NCBI RefSeq assembly: GCF_000007705.1
Contig: NC_005085.1
Location: forward strand, 186,001 to 250,000
Length of the DNA: 64,000 bases
Source: Chromobacterium violaceum ATCC 12472
GTDB taxonomy: Bacteria > Pseudomonadota > Gammaproteobacteria > Burkholderiales > Chromobacteriaceae
Direction of reading: 5' to 3'
Of the stretch, positions 9,379 through 18,956 are shown one piece after another; position 1 is the first letter of the stretch, and each line of letters starts with the position of its first letter. The notes under the pieces are model-generated. The model was given only the letters and a program-made list of their open reading frames with translations, ran no database searches and was not told where the DNA came from. Both the position numbers and the translations under genes were made by a program.

Positions 9379-9630
9379 TCAGCCCCCGGTCACCGGCGGA
9401 AACACCGCCACTTCGTCGCCGTCGGCCAAGGGCGTGTCCAGTCCCGCCATTTCCTGGTTCACCGCCACCCGGAACACCTTGTCCGCCGCCAGCTCCAGCG
9501 TCCAGACCTGGCCGCGCTGGCGCAATTCGGCCAGCAGCTCGGCCACGTTGGCCGCCTCGCTGTCCAATTGCTCGCTCTCCACGCCCAGCGTCTCGCGCAG
9601 CCTGGCGAAATACAGCAGGCTCAATTTCAT
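9379..9630 (-). CDS. moaD: Molybdopterin synthase sulfur carrier subunit MoaD
   Basis: Small ubiquitin-like sulfur carrier. The 83-residue product ends in the required diglycine (FPPVTGG), which is adenylated and thiocarboxylated. The ATG at 9630 (MKLSLLYFARLRE) is chosen because homologues begin here and GGGAGG precedes it. The frame stays open up to an ATG at 9804, but that stretch crosses an intrinsic terminator and is unlike MoaD. moaE follows with a one-base gap. Confidence 0.96.
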   Translation of the reverse strand: MKLSLLYFARLRETLGVESEQLDSEAANVAELLAELRQRGQVWTLELAADKVFRVAVNQEMAGLDTPLADGDEVAVFPPVTGG

Positions 9631-9721
9631 GCGTCCCTCCCGGTTCTTGTCCGAATACCGGCAGTGTATGCAAACCGCCGGGCCGGGCCAATGCCGGCGC
9701 GCAAACATCGGCCCGGCGGCC

Positions 9722-9747
9722 AAAAAAAAACCCGCCGCGAGGGCGGG
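9722..9747 (-). terminator. Intrinsic terminator (reverse strand)
   Basis: A GC hairpin CCCGCC-CTCG-GGCGGG type (9731-9747) is followed on the reverse strand by nine Ts (9730-9722). It lies 170 nt past the fba stop and 92 nt before the moaD start, so it could end fba, end a short RNA, or act as an attenuator before moaD. Confidence 0.85.
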
Positions 9748-9827
9748 TCGGGCAGTCAGTATGGCCATCGGCGCGTGCAATTGAGCGCGAGCCGAAATTG
9801 GCATACAAATCCCTTTCCTGAAATGAC
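9722..9827 (-). ncRNA. Candidate small RNA or transcribed attenuator leader
   Basis: A reverse-strand promoter (-35 TTGCAA at 9857-9862, 17-bp spacer, -10 AATAAT at 9834-9839) would start a transcript near 9827, and the terminator at 9747-9722 would end it after about 106 nt. The 5' part has AGGAAAGG and an ATG at 9804 in frame with moaD, but no stop before the terminator. Both a free-standing sRNA and a moaD attenuator fit. I recognise no Rfam family, and the Moco riboswitch shape was not evident. Confidence 0.4.
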
Positions 9828-9833
9828 AAATGG

Positions 9834-9862
9834 ATTATTGCTTTTCCGGCAAAGGCTTGCAA
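9834..9862 (-). promoter_or_regulatory. Candidate sigma70 promoter (reverse strand)
   Basis: On the reverse strand, TTGCAA (4/6 to the -35 consensus) and AATAAT (5/6 to the -10 consensus) are separated by exactly 17 bp. The stretch is AT-richer than its surroundings. Confidence 0.5.
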
Positions 9863-9886
9863 GCGTTTTTACATCCAGCTTACAAA
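9857..9886. promoter_or_regulatory. Candidate OmpR-family operator (shared motif, copy 1)
   Basis: TTGCAA-GCG-TTTTTAC-N7-TTACAAA. The two TTAC half-sites are 11 bp apart, the spacing of direct-repeat sites for OmpR/PhoP-type regulators. Nearly the same string recurs at 37201-37227. It abuts the -35 of the reverse-strand promoter. The regulator is not identified; ompR at 40116 is one candidate. Confidence 0.35.
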
Positions 9887-9917
9887 CCCCGCCGCCGCAT
9901 CCATCGCCATCCGGCGC

Positions 9918-10982
9918 TCAGCGCACGATCTGCGCGAGTTCGCCCTTCAGGTAGCGATTGGCCATGGTGTCCAGGTTGATGGCCTTGATCTTGCTGGCCT
10001 GGCCGGCGGCGCCGAAGGCTTCGTAACGGGCGATGCAGATGTCGCGCATCGCTTCGATGGTCTTGGCCAGGTATTTGCGCGGATCGAACTCGGCCGGGTT
10101 CTTAGCCAGGAACTGGCGGATGGCGCCGGTGGATGCCAGGCGCAGGTCGGTGTCGATATTGACCTTGCGCACGCCGTGCTTGATGCCCTCGACGATTTCC
10201 TCGACCGGCACGCCGTAGGTTTCGCCGATATCGCCGCCGAATTCGTTGATGATCTTCAGCCATTCCTGCGGCACGCTGGAGGAGCCGTGCATCACCAGGT
10301 GGGTGTTGGGGATGCGGGCGTGGATTTCCTTGATGCGGTCGATGCGCAGCACGTCGCCGGTGGGCTTCTTGGTGAACTTGTAGGCGCCGTGGCTGGTGCC
10401 GATGGCGATCGCCAGCGCGTCCACGCCGGTGTCCTTGACAAAACGGGCGGCTTCTTCCGGGTCGGTCAAGAGCTGGCTGTGGTCGAGCACGCCTTCGGCG
10501 CCGACGCCGTCTTCCTCGCCGGCCATGCCGGTTTCCAGGCTGCCCAGGCAGCCGATCTCGCCTTCCACCGACACGCCGCAGGCGTGGGCGAAGTTGACCA
10601 CGGTGCGGGTGACGCCGACGTTGTAGTCGTAGTCGGCCGGGGTCTTGCCGTCGGATTTCAGCGAGCCGTCCATCATCACCGAGGAGAAGCCCAGCTGGAT
10701 GGAACGCTGACAGACGTCCGGGCTGGTGCCGTGGTCCTGGTGCATCACCACCGGGATGTGCGGGAATTCTTCCACCGCGGCCAGGATCATGTGGCGCAGG
10801 AAGGGCGCGCCGGCGTATTTGCGGGCGCCGGCCGAGGCCTGCACGATCACCGGCGCGTCGACCTTGTCGGCGGCTTCCATGATGGCGCGCATCTGCTCCA
10901 GGTTGTTGACGTTGAAAGCCGGCAGGCCGTAGCTGTATTCAGCCGCGTGGTCCAGCAGCTGGCGCATGGAAACGAGTGCCAT
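9918..10982 (-). CDS. fba: Fructose-bisphosphate aldolase, class II
   Basis: Zinc-dependent cleavage of fructose 1,6-bisphosphate to DHAP and glyceraldehyde 3-phosphate (also the reverse and Calvin-type reactions). The 354-residue product has class II signatures: [10 protein letters not shown] with a metal-ligand histidine, [12 protein letters not shown], the SHGAYK metal/phosphate region, and NIDTDLR. The length fits the CbbA/Fba subgroup of beta-proteobacteria. GAGGGAGAG precedes the ATG. It is the last of the tkt-gap-pgk-fba block and is separated from pgk by an exporter gene. Confidence 0.97.
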   Translation of the reverse strand: MALVSMRQLLDHAAEYSYGLPAFNVNNLEQMRAIMEAADKVDAPVIVQASAGARKYAGAPFLRHMILAAVEEFPHIPVVMHQDHGTSPDVCQRSIQLGFSSVMMDGSLKSDGKTPADYDYNVGVTRTVVNFAHACGVSVEGEIGCLGSLETGMAGEEDGVGAEGVLDHSQLLTDPEEAARFVKDTGVDALAIAIGTSHGAYKFTKKPTGDVLRIDRIKEIHARIPNTHLVMHGSSSVPQEWLKIINEFGGDIGETYGVPVEEIVEGIKHGVRKVNIDTDLRLASTGAIRQFLAKNPAEFDPRKYLAKTIEAMRDICIARYEAFGAAGQASKIKAINLDTMANRYLKGELAQIVR

Positions 10983-11066
10983 GAATCTCTCCCTCGGGAA
11001 GCCCCGCAGTTCGCGGGGCCGGTTCGAAAAAAACGGCTGACGATGGCGGATCGGCAGCCGTGATGG

Positions 11067-11696
11067 TTATTGTCGAGACAGGCCGGTCAGCAGCAGGCCG
11101 GCGCCGACGAAGGCGCCGCCGCTGAAGCGGTTGACCAGCCGCAGCCGCCGCGCGCTGTTCAGCCAGCGCGCGAGCCGGGCGCCGCTGCTGGCATAGGTCA
11201 GCTGCCAGCAGGACTCTATCAGGTAAAACGTGGCCGCCAGGATGGCCAGCTGCGGCCCCTGCGGCTGGTGCGCGTTCATGAACTGGGGAAACAGCGCGGT
11301 GAAGAAGATGAAGGCCTTGGGGTTGCTCATGGCCACCAGGAAGCCGCGGCGGAACAACGCCCACGGGCCGTGCCTGCCGCTGTCGTCCTCGCGCAGCTCG
11401 GCCACCGGCTGCGGCAGGCTGCGCCAGGTCTTGACGCCCAGGTAGACCAGGTACAGCGCGCCGGCGTACTTGACGATGGAGAACAAGAGTTCGGACGTCG
11501 CCAGCAGCGCGCCGAGGCCGGCCACCGACCCCAGCATGATCAGGCCCAGCGCCGTCATCAGCCCGAAGCAGGTCATCAGCGTGCGGCGCACGCCGTAATG
11601 GATGCCATGCGTCATCGCCAGCAGCATGTTGGGGCCGGGCGTGGCGGAGACGAAGAACACGGTGGTGACGAACAACAGCCAGGTTTGCCAGGACAT
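11067..11696 (-). CDS. LysE/RhtB family amino acid exporter
   Basis: The 209-residue inner membrane protein has about six hydrophobic segments and the family signature near the N-terminus (SATPGPNMLLAMTHGI). Members export amino acids such as lysine, threonine or homoserine lactone; the substrate cannot be told here. It stands between pgk and fba on the same strand but with gaps of 234 and 84 nt, so cotranscription is uncertain. Start ATG has AGGAGAAGAG just upstream. Confidence 0.9.
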   Translation of the reverse strand: MSWQTWLLFVTTVFFVSATPGPNMLLAMTHGIHYGVRRTLMTCFGLMTALGLIMLGSVAGLGALLATSELLFSIVKYAGALYLVYLGVKTWRSLPQPVAELREDDSGRHGPWALFRRGFLVAMSNPKAFIFFTALFPQFMNAHQPQGPQLAILAATFYLIESCWQLTYASSGARLARWLNSARRLRLVNRFSGGAFVGAGLLLTGLSRQ

Positions 11697-11891
11697 CTCT
11701 TCTCCTCAGTTTCCGCGGGTATCCGTTTTCCTGTTTCCAATCTTACGCTTATCGCCCGCCGCGCGCCGCGATTTGCCGAAACGGCGCAGCCGCCGGGGCC
11801 GCCGCGCCGGCTTTCGTCCTGCGTGTCCGGCGTGGCGGACAAGGCCGGCATTATCCCCGATGGCGCTTGCCTTGTCCTCGGCCCGATGCGG

Positions 11892-11923
11892 AAAAAAGGC
11901 CATGCCGGCAAGCCAGCATGGCC
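11892..11923 (-). terminator. Intrinsic terminator after pgk
   Basis: On the reverse strand GGCCATGC and GCATGGCC (11923-11898) form an 8-bp stem with a 10-nt loop, followed by six Ts (11897-11892). It begins 8 nt past the pgk stop. Confidence 0.85.
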
Positions 11924-11930
11924 CTGTCGC

Positions 11931-13106
11931 TTACTGCGCGCGCTCGGCCAGGATGGCCACCGCCGGCAGCTCCTTGCCTTCCAGGAACTCCAGGAAGGCG
12001 CCGCCGCCGGTCGAGATGTAGCTGATGTCGTCGGTGATGCCGTACTTGGCGATCGCCGCCAGCGTATCGCCGCCGCCGGCGATCGAAAACGCCTTGGACT
12101 GGGCGATGGCTTGGGCCAGCGTCTTGGTGCCGTTGCCGAACTGGTCGAACTCGAACACGCCGACCGGGCCGTTCCACACCACGGTGCCGGCCTGGGCGAT
12201 GATGGCGGCCAGCTGTTTGGCAGCGTCCGGGCCGATGTCGAGGATCATGTCGTCGGCGACCACTTCCGCCACGTTCTTGGTGGCCGCGGCGGCGGTTTCG
12301 GCGAATTCCTTGGCGCACACCACGTCGGCCGGCAGCGGCACGTCGCCGCCGCGGGCGCGGATCTTGGCGATCACGCGGCGGGCGTCTTCCACCAGATCGG
12401 CCTCGGCCAGCGATTTGCCGATGGCCTTGCCCTCGGCCAGCAGGAAGGTGTTGGCGATGCCGCCGCCGACGATCAGCTGGTCCACCTTGTCGGCCAGCGC
12501 TTCCAGGATGGTCAGCTTGGTCGACACTTTGGAGCCGGCGACGATGGCCACCAGCGGGCGGGCCGGCGCCTGCAGCGCTTTGCCCAGCGCGTCGAGCTCG
12601 GCCGACAGCAGCAGGCCGGCGCAGGCGACCGGCGCGAACTTGGCCACCGCGTGGGTGGAGGCCTCGGCGCGGTGCGCGGTGCCGAAGGCGTCGTGGACGA
12701 AGACGTCGCACAGCGCGGCGTAAGCGCGGCCCAGCTCGTCGTTGTTCTTCTTCTCGCCCTTGTTCAGGCGCACGTTCTCCAGCATCGCCACTTCGCCCGG
12801 CGCAAGCTCGACGCCGGCGTGGAAGTCGGCGATCAGGCGCACCGGCTTGCCCAGCAGCTCGGACAGGCGGGCCACCACCGGCGCCAGGCTGTCCTCCGGC
12901 TTGGGCTCGCCCTCGGTCGGACGGCCGAGATGGGTCATCAGCAGCACGGCGGCGCCGGCCTTCAGGCAGTGTTCGATGGTGGGCAGGCTGGCGCGGATGC
13001 GGGTGTCGTCGCCGATCACGCCGTTCTTCAGCGGCACGTTCATGTCCACGCGGATCAGCGCGCGCTTGCCGGAAAGATTCTGTTCGGAGAGTTTGTTGAA
13101 TTTCAT
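11931..13106 (-). CDS. pgk: Phosphoglycerate kinase
   Basis: Catalyses ATP-forming phosphoryl transfer from 1,3-bisphosphoglycerate. The 391-residue product has the N-terminal signature [13 protein letters not shown], the central hinge, [13 protein letters not shown], and the nucleotide-binding C-terminus [13 protein letters not shown] with [15 protein letters not shown] chose the ATG at 13106 ([10 protein letters not shown]); a GTG four codons upstream is possible. It lies downstream of gap with a 307-bp gap, which suggests its own promoter. Confidence 0.97.
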   Translation of the reverse strand: MKFNKLSEQNLSGKRALIRVDMNVPLKNGVIGDDTRIRASLPTIEHCLKAGAAVLLMTHLGRPTEGEPKPEDSLAPVVARLSELLGKPVRLIADFHAGVELAPGEVAMLENVRLNKGEKKNNDELGRAYAALCDVFVHDAFGTAHRAEASTHAVAKFAPVACAGLLLSAELDALGKALQAPARPLVAIVAGSKVSTKLTILEALADKVDQLIVGGGIANTFLLAEGKAIGKSLAEADLVEDARRVIAKIRARGGDVPLPADVVCAKEFAETAAAATKNVAEVVADDMILDIGPDAAKQLAAIIAQAGTVVWNGPVGVFEFDQFGNGTKTLAQAIAQSKAFSIAGGGDTLAAIAKYGITDDISYISTGGGAFLEFLEGKELPAVAILAERAQ

Positions 13107-13413
13107 CGTTTCACTCACTCGGTTTGGATGCGGAACGGTCCGGCAAGCGGCAGGCCGCCGGTCTTGCGGAACAAGCTAGGGCGAAACCACGGGCAATCCG
13201 TTTCGACGCGCGGGCTGTTGCAAAATTTCCCGTCCGCCGCCGCCGTATCCGGCGCGCCGGGCGCGCGGGACCGATGATCACCCCTATCCGGCAGTGTATG
13301 CCGATTAGGCGGCGTCACTTTAACACCAATCAAATTTTTTGCGCGCTTTATGTAACAAAACAACAGGGCGAATGGCATGAAACCGCCGCCCGCCCCGTCG
13401 TTTCCCGCCCGCG
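13107..13413. other. Gap between gap and pgk
   Basis: No gene is seen in these 307 bp. The part from 13320 to 13372 is AT-rich for this genome and may hold the pgk promoter, reading on the reverse strand. A convincing -35/-10 pair or terminator for gap was not found. Confidence 0.5.
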
Positions 13414-14424
13414 TCAGCGGCCGAACATCGCGCGCGCGGTGCGCAGCATCTGGCAGCTGAAGCCCCACTCGTTGTCGTACCAGGCCAGCACCTTGACCAG
13501 ATTGCCGCCGGTGACCTTGGTCAGCGTGGCGTCGAAGGTGGAGGCTTCCTCGGTGTGGTTGAAGTCGCCGGACACCAGGGGCAGGGTGTTGAAGCCCAGG
13601 ATGCCCTTCATGCTGCCCTTGGCCGCGCCCTGCAGGATTTCGTTGATCTCGTCCTTGCAGGTGTCGCGCATCGCGGTGAAGGTCAGGTCCACCAGCGACA
13701 CGTTGATGGTCGGCACGCGCACCGCGAAGCCGTCCAGCTTGCCCTTCAGCTCCGGCAGCACCAGGCCGACGGCCTTGGCCGCGCCGGTCTTGGTCGGGAT
13801 CATGTTGTCGGTGGCGGAACGGGCGCGGCGCAGATCCTTGTGCTTGACGTCGGTCAGCACCTGATCGTTGGTGAAGGCGTGGATGGTGGTCATCAGGCCC
13901 TTCTTGATGCCGATCGCATCGTTCAGCGCCTTGGCCACCGGCGCCAGGCAGTTGGTGGTGCAGCTGGCGTTGGACACCACGGTCATCTCCGGCGTCAGCG
14001 TGTCGTGGTTGACGCCGTAGACGATGGTGGCGTCGACGTCGTCGCCGCCCGGCGCGGAGATCAGCACCTTCTTGGCGCCGGCGTTCAAGTGGGCCTGGCA
14101 CTTTTCCTTGGTGGTGAAGGCGCCGGTGCACTCCAGCACCAGGTCGACATCCAGCGCCTGCCACGGCAGCTCGGCCGGGTTGCGGGTGCTGAAGAACGGA
14201 ATCTTGTCGCCATTCAGGATCAGGTGTTCGCCATCCTGCTCGACGCTGCCGGGGAAACGGCCGTGCACGGTGTCGAACTGGGTCAGGTGGGCATTGATGT
14301 TCAGATCGCCGGAGGCGTTGACCGCCACCACCTTGAAGTCGTCGTGCAACTTGTTTTCGTAGATGGCGCGCAGAACTTGGCGGCCGATGCGGCCGTAACC
14401 GTTGATGGCGAGGCGGATGGTCAT
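13414..14424 (-). CDS. gapA: Glyceraldehyde-3-phosphate dehydrogenase, type I
   Basis: Oxidises and phosphorylates glyceraldehyde 3-phosphate to 1,3-bisphosphoglycerate with NAD(P). The 336-residue product has the nucleotide-binding start [15 protein letters not shown] and the catalytic cysteine Cys155 in [12 protein letters not shown]. The residue after the second beta strand is not the usual aspartate-bearing NAD motif but VAVNASGD, so cofactor preference should not be assumed. It lies between tkt and pgk on the same strand; the tkt terminator separates it from tkt. Confidence 0.97.
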   Translation of the reverse strand: MTIRLAINGYGRIGRQVLRAIYENKLHDDFKVVAVNASGDLNINAHLTQFDTVHGRFPGSVEQDGEHLILNGDKIPFFSTRNPAELPWQALDVDLVLECTGAFTTKEKCQAHLNAGAKKVLISAPGGDDVDATIVYGVNHDTLTPEMTVVSNASCTTNCLAPVAKALNDAIGIKKGLMTTIHAFTNDQVLTDVKHKDLRRARSATDNMIPTKTGAAKAVGLVLPELKGKLDGFAVRVPTINVSLVDLTFTAMRDTCKDEINEILQGAAKGSMKGILGFNTLPLVSGDFNHTEEASTFDATLTKVTGGNLVKVLAWYDNEWGFSCQMLRTARAMFGR

Positions 14425-14477
14425 GCTTCTCTCTTCTCCAGGGTACTGAATGTAGTGCCGGCACTACACGACACGGC

Positions 14478-14509
14478 AAAAAAAGACCACCGAGCCGCCC
14501 CGGTGGTCT
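14478..14509 (-). terminator. Intrinsic terminator after tkt
   Basis: On the reverse strand AGACCACCG and CGGTGGTCT (14509-14484) form a 9-bp stem around an 8-nt GC loop, followed by a run of Ts (14483-14478). It begins 10 nt past the tkt stop and precedes gap, so gap needs its own promoter or readthrough. Confidence 0.9.
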
Positions 14510-14518
14510 GTTTACGTC

Positions 14519-16507
14519 TTAACGCAGAACGGCGCGGATCTTGGCGACCACGTTTTCCACGGTGAAGCCGAATTCCTTGAACAGCTGGCCGGCCGGCGCG
14601 GATTCGCCGAAGTGGTCGATGCCGACCACGTCGCCTTCCAGGCCGACGTACTTGCGCCAGAAGTCCGGATGGCCGGCCTCCACCGCCACGCGCGGCAGGC
14701 CAGCCGGCAGCACGCTCTGCTGCCAGGCCTTGTCCTGGGCGTCGAACACATTGGTGCAGGGCATGGACACCACGCGCACCGGCACGCCCTCGGCGGCCAG
14801 CGTTTCCTGCGCCTTCAGCGCCAGCTCCACTTCGGAGCCGGTGGCGATCAGCACCGCGCGCGCGTTCTCGGCGTCGCGCAGCACGTAGCCACCCTTCTTG
14901 ATCGCGGCGGTCTGCGCGGCGTCGCGGGCGACGAAGGGCAGGTTCTGCCGGCTCAGCACCAGGCTGGACGGGGTGGTTTTCTGCTCGATGGCGTGCGCCC
15001 AGGCCACCGCGGTCTCGGTGGTGTCGCACGGGCGCCAGGTGTGGTGGTTGGGGATGTAGCGCAGCGTGGCGGTCTGCTCCACCGGCTGGTGGGTCGGGCC
15101 GTCTTCGCCGAGGCCGATCGAATCGTGGGTGAACACGAAGATCGGGTTGATCTTCATCAGCGAGGCCATGCGCAGCGCGTTGCGGGCGTATTCGCTGAAC
15201 ATCAGGAAGGTGCCGCCGTACGGGCGCAGGCCGCCGTGCAGCGTCATGCCGTTGATGATGGCGGCCATGCCGAACTCGCGCACGCCGTAGCTGATGTAGT
15301 TGCCGTTGCCTTCGCCGTCTATCCACTGGCTGCCGGACCAGTTGGTCAGGTTGGAGCCGGTCAGGTCGGCGGAGCCGCCGACGAACTCCGGCAGGGACGG
15401 GGAGAACGCTTCCAGCGCGATCTGGCTGGCCTTGCGGGTGGCCACGGTCTGGGCGGCGTCGGCGATCTTGGCGACGGCGGCGGCCTGGGCTTCGGCCCAG
15501 CCGGCCGGCAGCTCGCCCGCCATCCGGCGCTCGAACTCGGCGGCCAGCTGCGGATGGGCGGCGCGGTAGGCGTCGAAGCGCTTGTTCCATTCGATCTCGG
15601 CGACGGCGCCCTGATCGCGGGCGCTCCATTCGGCGTAGATCTCGGACGGGATTTCGAACGGCGCGTGCGGCCACTTCAGCAGCTCGCGCGCGGCGGCGAT
15701 CTCGGCGGCGCCCAGCGGCGCGCCGTGGCAGTCGTGGCTGCCCTGCTTGTTGGGGGCGCCGAAGCCGATGGTGGTCTTGCAGCAGATCAGCGTCGGCTTG
15801 TCGGCGCTCTTCTTGGCGGTGGCGATCGCGGTGGCGATCTCGGCCGGGTCGTGGCCGTTGACGTTGCGGATCACCTGCCAGCCGTAGGCTTCGAAGCGGG
15901 CCGGGGTGTCGTCGCTGAACCAGCCTTCGACGTGGCCGTCGATGGAGATGCCGTTGTCGTCCCAGAAGGCGACCAGCTTGTTCAGGCCCCAGGTGCCGGC
16001 CAGCGAGCAGGCCTCGTGGCTGATGCCTTCCATCAGGCAGCCGTCGCCCAGGAAGACATACGTGTGATGGTTGACGATTTCGTGGCCGTCGCGGTTGAAT
16101 TGGGCGGCCAGCATCTTTTCGGCCAGCGCCATGCCGACGGCGTTGGTGATGCCCTGGCCCAGCGGACCGGTGGTGGTTTCCACGCCCGGCGCGTAGCCGT
16201 ATTCCGGGTGGCCCGGGGTTTTGGAATGCAGCTGGCGGAAGTTCTTGAGGTCGTCGATGGAAAGATCGTAGCCGGTCAGATGCAGCAGGCTGTAGATCAG
16301 CATCGAGCCGTGGCCGTTGGAGAGGACGAAGCGGTCGCGGTCGGCCCAGGCCGGGTTGGCCGGGTTGTGCTTCAGGTGATCGCGCCACAGGACTTCGGCG
16401 ATGTCCGCCATGCCCATCGGGGCGCCGGGGTGGCCGGATTTGGCTTTTTCCACGGCGTCCATGGAGAGGAAGCGGATGGCGTTGGCAAGCTCGGTGCGGG
16501 TAACCAT
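14519..16507 (-). CDS. tkt: Transketolase
   Basis: TPP-dependent two-carbon transfer in the pentose phosphate pathway. The 662-residue product shows the N-terminal [20 protein letters not shown] stretch, the TPP-binding [13 protein letters not shown], and the central [11 protein letters not shown] and TRQNLP-like pyrimidine region (LSRQNLPF). Length is typical. First gene in the reverse-strand carbon block tkt-gap-pgk-fba. Confidence 0.98.
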   Translation of the reverse strand: MVTRTELANAIRFLSMDAVEKAKSGHPGAPMGMADIAEVLWRDHLKHNPANPAWADRDRFVLSNGHGSMLIYSLLHLTGYDLSIDDLKNFRQLHSKTPGHPEYGYAPGVETTTGPLGQGITNAVGMALAEKMLAAQFNRDGHEIVNHHTYVFLGDGCLMEGISHEACSLAGTWGLNKLVAFWDDNGISIDGHVEGWFSDDTPARFEAYGWQVIRNVNGHDPAEIATAIATAKKSADKPTLICCKTTIGFGAPNKQGSHDCHGAPLGAAEIAAARELLKWPHAPFEIPSEIYAEWSARDQGAVAEIEWNKRFDAYRAAHPQLAAEFERRMAGELPAGWAEAQAAAVAKIADAAQTVATRKASQIALEAFSPSLPEFVGGSADLTGSNLTNWSGSQWIDGEGNGNYISYGVREFGMAAIINGMTLHGGLRPYGGTFLMFSEYARNALRMASLMKINPIFVFTHDSIGLGEDGPTHQPVEQTATLRYIPNHHTWRPCDTTETAVAWAHAIEQKTTPSSLVLSRQNLPFVARDAAQTAAIKKGGYVLRDAENARAVLIATGSEVELALKAQETLAAEGVPVRVVSMPCTNVFDAQDKAWQQSVLPAGLPRVAVEAGHPDFWRKYVGLEGDVVGIDHFGESAPAGQLFKEFGFTVENVVAKIRAVLR

Positions 16508-16747
16508 GCAGGTAAAACCTCAAGACTATTGGGAACCGGTACGACGGTCCATCCCTCGCGCTCGATGCTGCTGGCGACAGGGGCACGCCGTCGCAAAACC
16601 GCGAGATTATCGCCGATTTTGCCCTTTCCCGGCAACCAGCCGCCCGGGCGCGAATTGAGTACAATCAAGCATAATCGGCAATCAAGCACAGTCGTTCGAC
16701 ATATTCGATCAACATCTCGCGCCCCGCGCGCCTTCCCGGAGAAGCCC

Positions 16748-17485
16748 ATGCAGCAACCCAATAGTCCGCCCACCCATCGCAAAGTCGAAGCCGGCCGCGG
16801 CTGGCGCTGGTTCGTGGAAGCCTTCCAGATCGTGCGCCAACAACCGCTGACCTGGGTGCTGCTGACCCTGGTCTATCTGCTGATCCAGATCGCGCTCAGC
16901 GTGGTGCCGGTGCTCGGCGATCTCGCCAGCGCGCTGATCGGCCCCTTGTTCGCCGCCGGCTTCGTGCTGGCCGCCGCCAAGTCCGAGCGCGGCGAGGAGC
17001 TGGAGCTGGCCGACCTGTTCGCCGCCTTCCGCCTGATGCCCGGCCCGCTGCTGCTGCTGGGCGCGATGATTTTCGGCCTGATGCTGGCCCTGATCGTGAT
17101 CGGCGTGGCGATGGGCGTGTCCGGCGGCCTGATGGGCGGCCTGCTCGGCAAGGCCACCGCGTCGAGCGCGTCGACCATGGCGACCGGCGGCGCCGTCATC
17201 GTGCTGGCGCTGCTGGTGATGGTCGGCGGCGTGCTGGTGGGCATGGCCTACTGGTTCGCGCCGACGCTGGTGGCGCTGAACCGCGTCGAGCCCTGGCCGG
17301 CGCTGCGCGCCAGCCTGAAGGCCTGCCTGAGCAACTGGCTGCCGCTGCTGGTGGCCAGCCTGGTGCTGGGCGTCAGCTGCCTGGTGGCGCTGCTGCCGCT
17401 GGGCCTGGGCCTGCTGCTGTGGCTGCCGGTGGCCTTCGTCACCGCCTACACCGGCTGGCGCGACGTGTTCGCCGCGCAACAATAA
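16748..17485 (+). CDS. BPSS1780-family membrane protein
   Basis: The 245-residue integral membrane protein has about five or six hydrophobic segments after a short polar N-terminus (HRKVEAGRGWRWFVEAF). The WRWFVEAF motif and overall layout fit the BPSS1780 family of beta-proteobacteria; function is unknown. The middle is rich in alanine, methionine and glycine (GVSGGLMGGLLGKATASSAS). ATG at 16748 is preceded by GGAGAAGCCC. Divergent from tkt, with a terminator after it. Confidence 0.8.
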   Translation: MQQPNSPPTHRKVEAGRGWRWFVEAFQIVRQQPLTWVLLTLVYLLIQIALSVVPVLGDLASALIGPLFAAGFVLAAAKSERGEELELADLFAAFRLMPGPLLLLGAMIFGLMLALIVIGVAMGVSGGLMGGLLGKATASSASTMATGGAVIVLALLVMVGGVLVGMAYWFAPTLVALNRVEPWPALRASLKACLSNWLPLLVASLVLGVSCLVALLPLGLGLLLWLPVAFVTAYTGWRDVFAAQQ

Positions 17486-17526
17486 GGTCGCGCCGCGCGA
17501 CGGACTGCGTTGCGCAGCCAAGCACA

Positions 17527-17558
17527 ACGGGCAGGGCCTGACGGCGCCTGCCCGTTTT
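17527..17558 (+). terminator. Intrinsic terminator
   Basis: ACGGGCAGG (17527-17535) pairs with CCTGCCCGT (17547-17555) around an 11-nt loop, followed by a short T run. It lies 41 nt after the BPSS1780-family gene and 12 nt before the stop of the convergent methyltransferase; it may work in both directions. Confidence 0.65.
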
Positions 17559-17569
17559 CGCGTCCGCGC

Positions 17570-18235
17570 TCAGCCCTCGACGATGGCCAGCGCGAAGCCG
17601 TCGTAGCCCTTGCCGCCCACGGTCTGGATCGCGGTGGCGGACAGCCGCGGATGGCTGCCCAGCAGCTCGATGAAGCGGCGGGTGCCGACGATGGCCGGAT
17701 CGGGATTGTCCGGATTGGCCACCTCGCCCTGGCGCGCGACGTTGTCGCCGACGATCACCGTGCCCGGCCGCGACAGCCGCAGCGCCAGCTCCAGATACAC
17801 CGGGTTGTTCGGCTTGTCAGCGTCGATGAACACCAGGTCGAACGGCGCGGCGCCGTCGTCTATCAAGCGTTGCAGCGAGTCCGCGGCGGCGCCCTGGATG
17901 ATGTCCACCTTGCCGGCCACGCCGGCGCGCGCCAGGTTGGCGGCCGCCACCTCCACGTGCCGCGATTCGTATTCCAACGTCACCAGCCGGCCATTCTCCG
18001 GCAGCGCGCGCGCCAGCCAGATCGCGCTGTAGCCGCCCAGGGTGCCGATTTCCAGAATCCGCCGCGCGCCGTGGATGCGCGCCAGCAGGTTCAAGAACTT
18101 GCCCTGGTTGGGCGCCACGCTGATCGCCGGCAGCCCGGCGGCGGCGCTGTCCGCCAGCGCCGCCTCCAGCGCGGCGTCCTGATGCACCAGCTGTCGGCAG
18201 AAATAATCGTCCACCGCGTCCCATCGCGCTTGCAT
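17570..18235 (-). CDS. SAM-dependent O-methyltransferase (catechol/caffeoyl-CoA type)
   Basis: The 221-residue product has the class I SAM-binding motif LEIGTLGGYSAIWLA and the metal-ligand motif FIDADKPNN of the cation-dependent O-methyltransferase-3 family, which methylates catechol-like substrates. The substrate is unknown. The ATG at 18235 (MQARWDAVDD) is chosen because GGGAG sits 6 nt upstream. In-frame ATGs at 18241 and 18256 are alternatives; the last overlaps the GST stop (TGATG). Downstream of and probably coupled to the GST gene. Confidence 0.88.
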   Translation of the reverse strand: MQARWDAVDDYFCRQLVHQDAALEAALADSAAAGLPAISVAPNQGKFLNLLARIHGARRILEIGTLGGYSAIWLARALPENGRLVTLEYESRHVEVAAANLARAGVAGKVDIIQGAAADSLQRLIDDGAAPFDLVFIDADKPNNPVYLELALRLSRPGTVIVGDNVARQGEVANPDNPDPAIVGTRRFIELLGSHPRLSATAIQTVGGKGYDGFALAIVEG

Positions 18236-18255
18236 CGTCATCTCCCGGTTCTCCA

Positions 18256-18873
18256 TCAGGCCACGCCCTCGCCGCCGTGGGCCAGGTAGGCGGGGCGGCG
18301 GCGCAGGCGCTCGAAATAGGCTTCGGCTTTCGGCAGGGCCGGCTTGTCGAACGGCGTCAGCAGCCAGCGCTGCACCGACACGCCCAGCGCGATGTCGGCC
18401 AGCGTGAAATCCTCGCCCAACAGCCAGACTTCGCCCAATTGCGACTCCAGCACCGCCATCTGCTTGTTCCACGCCGCCGCGCTGTCGGCGATGCGCGCCG
18501 GATCTCGGTGCTCGGGGCTGTTGCGGCTCAGCGCGTGGAAGGCGTAGCTCCAGGCGGGATTCAGGTCGGCGATCTGCCAGTCCATCCAGCGCTCGACTTG
18601 CGCCCGACCGGCCGGATCGGCGGGCAGCAGGTCGCGCCGGCCGTGCTTGGCGGCCAGATAGCGGCAGATGGCGTTGGATTCGGACAGCGCGACGTCGCCG
18701 TCCACCAGCGCCGGGATCATCGCAAACGGGTTCAGCGCCAGGAATGCCGGATCGGAGACCGGCCGCACGCCGCGCCCCCAATCCTCGCGTTCGTAATCGA
18801 GACCGATTTCATGGCAGGTCCACAGCACCTTGCGGACGTTGATCGAGCTGCTGCGGCCGAGTATGCGGAGCAT
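18256..18873 (-). CDS. Glutathione S-transferase family protein
   Basis: The 205-residue product has a thioredoxin-like N-terminal domain (MLRILGRSSSINVRKVLW, with serines near residue 8 as likely catalytic residues) ending in the SNAICRYLA motif, and an all-helical C-terminal domain. It matches the beta-proteobacterial GST families used in detoxification. The substrate is unknown. It starts 15 nt after AGGAAGCC and its stop touches a potential start of the O-methyltransferase gene. Confidence 0.9.
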   Translation of the reverse strand: MLRILGRSSSINVRKVLWTCHEIGLDYEREDWGRGVRPVSDPAFLALNPFAMIPALVDGDVALSESNAICRYLAAKHGRRDLLPADPAGRAQVERWMDWQIADLNPAWSYAFHALSRNSPEHRDPARIADSAAAWNKQMAVLESQLGEVWLLGEDFTLADIALGVSVQRWLLTPFDKPALPKAEAYFERLRRRPAYLAHGGEGVA

Positions 18874-18956
18874 GGCGGCTTCCTCTAGATGGGGGAGCCG
18901 CCAGTATAATCCGATTCATGCCGTATGATTATTCCGCCGCCGCGCGCGAGGCGGGA

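Noticed and set aside
9631-9804. In-frame extension of moaD to an ATG at 9804
   Set aside because: It would cross an intrinsic terminator and adds 58 residues unlike MoaD; the ATG at 9630 fits the family length.
11001-11020. GCCCCGC-AGTTC-GCGGGGC hairpin between the LysE-type gene and fba
   Set aside because: No T run follows on the reverse strand, so it is not an intrinsic terminator; it is at most a leader structure for fba.
14612-16747. Open frame opposite tkt continuing into the BPSS1780 gene
   Set aside because: The part opposite tkt is a GC-driven shadow; only the last 245 codons have family features and a ribosome site.
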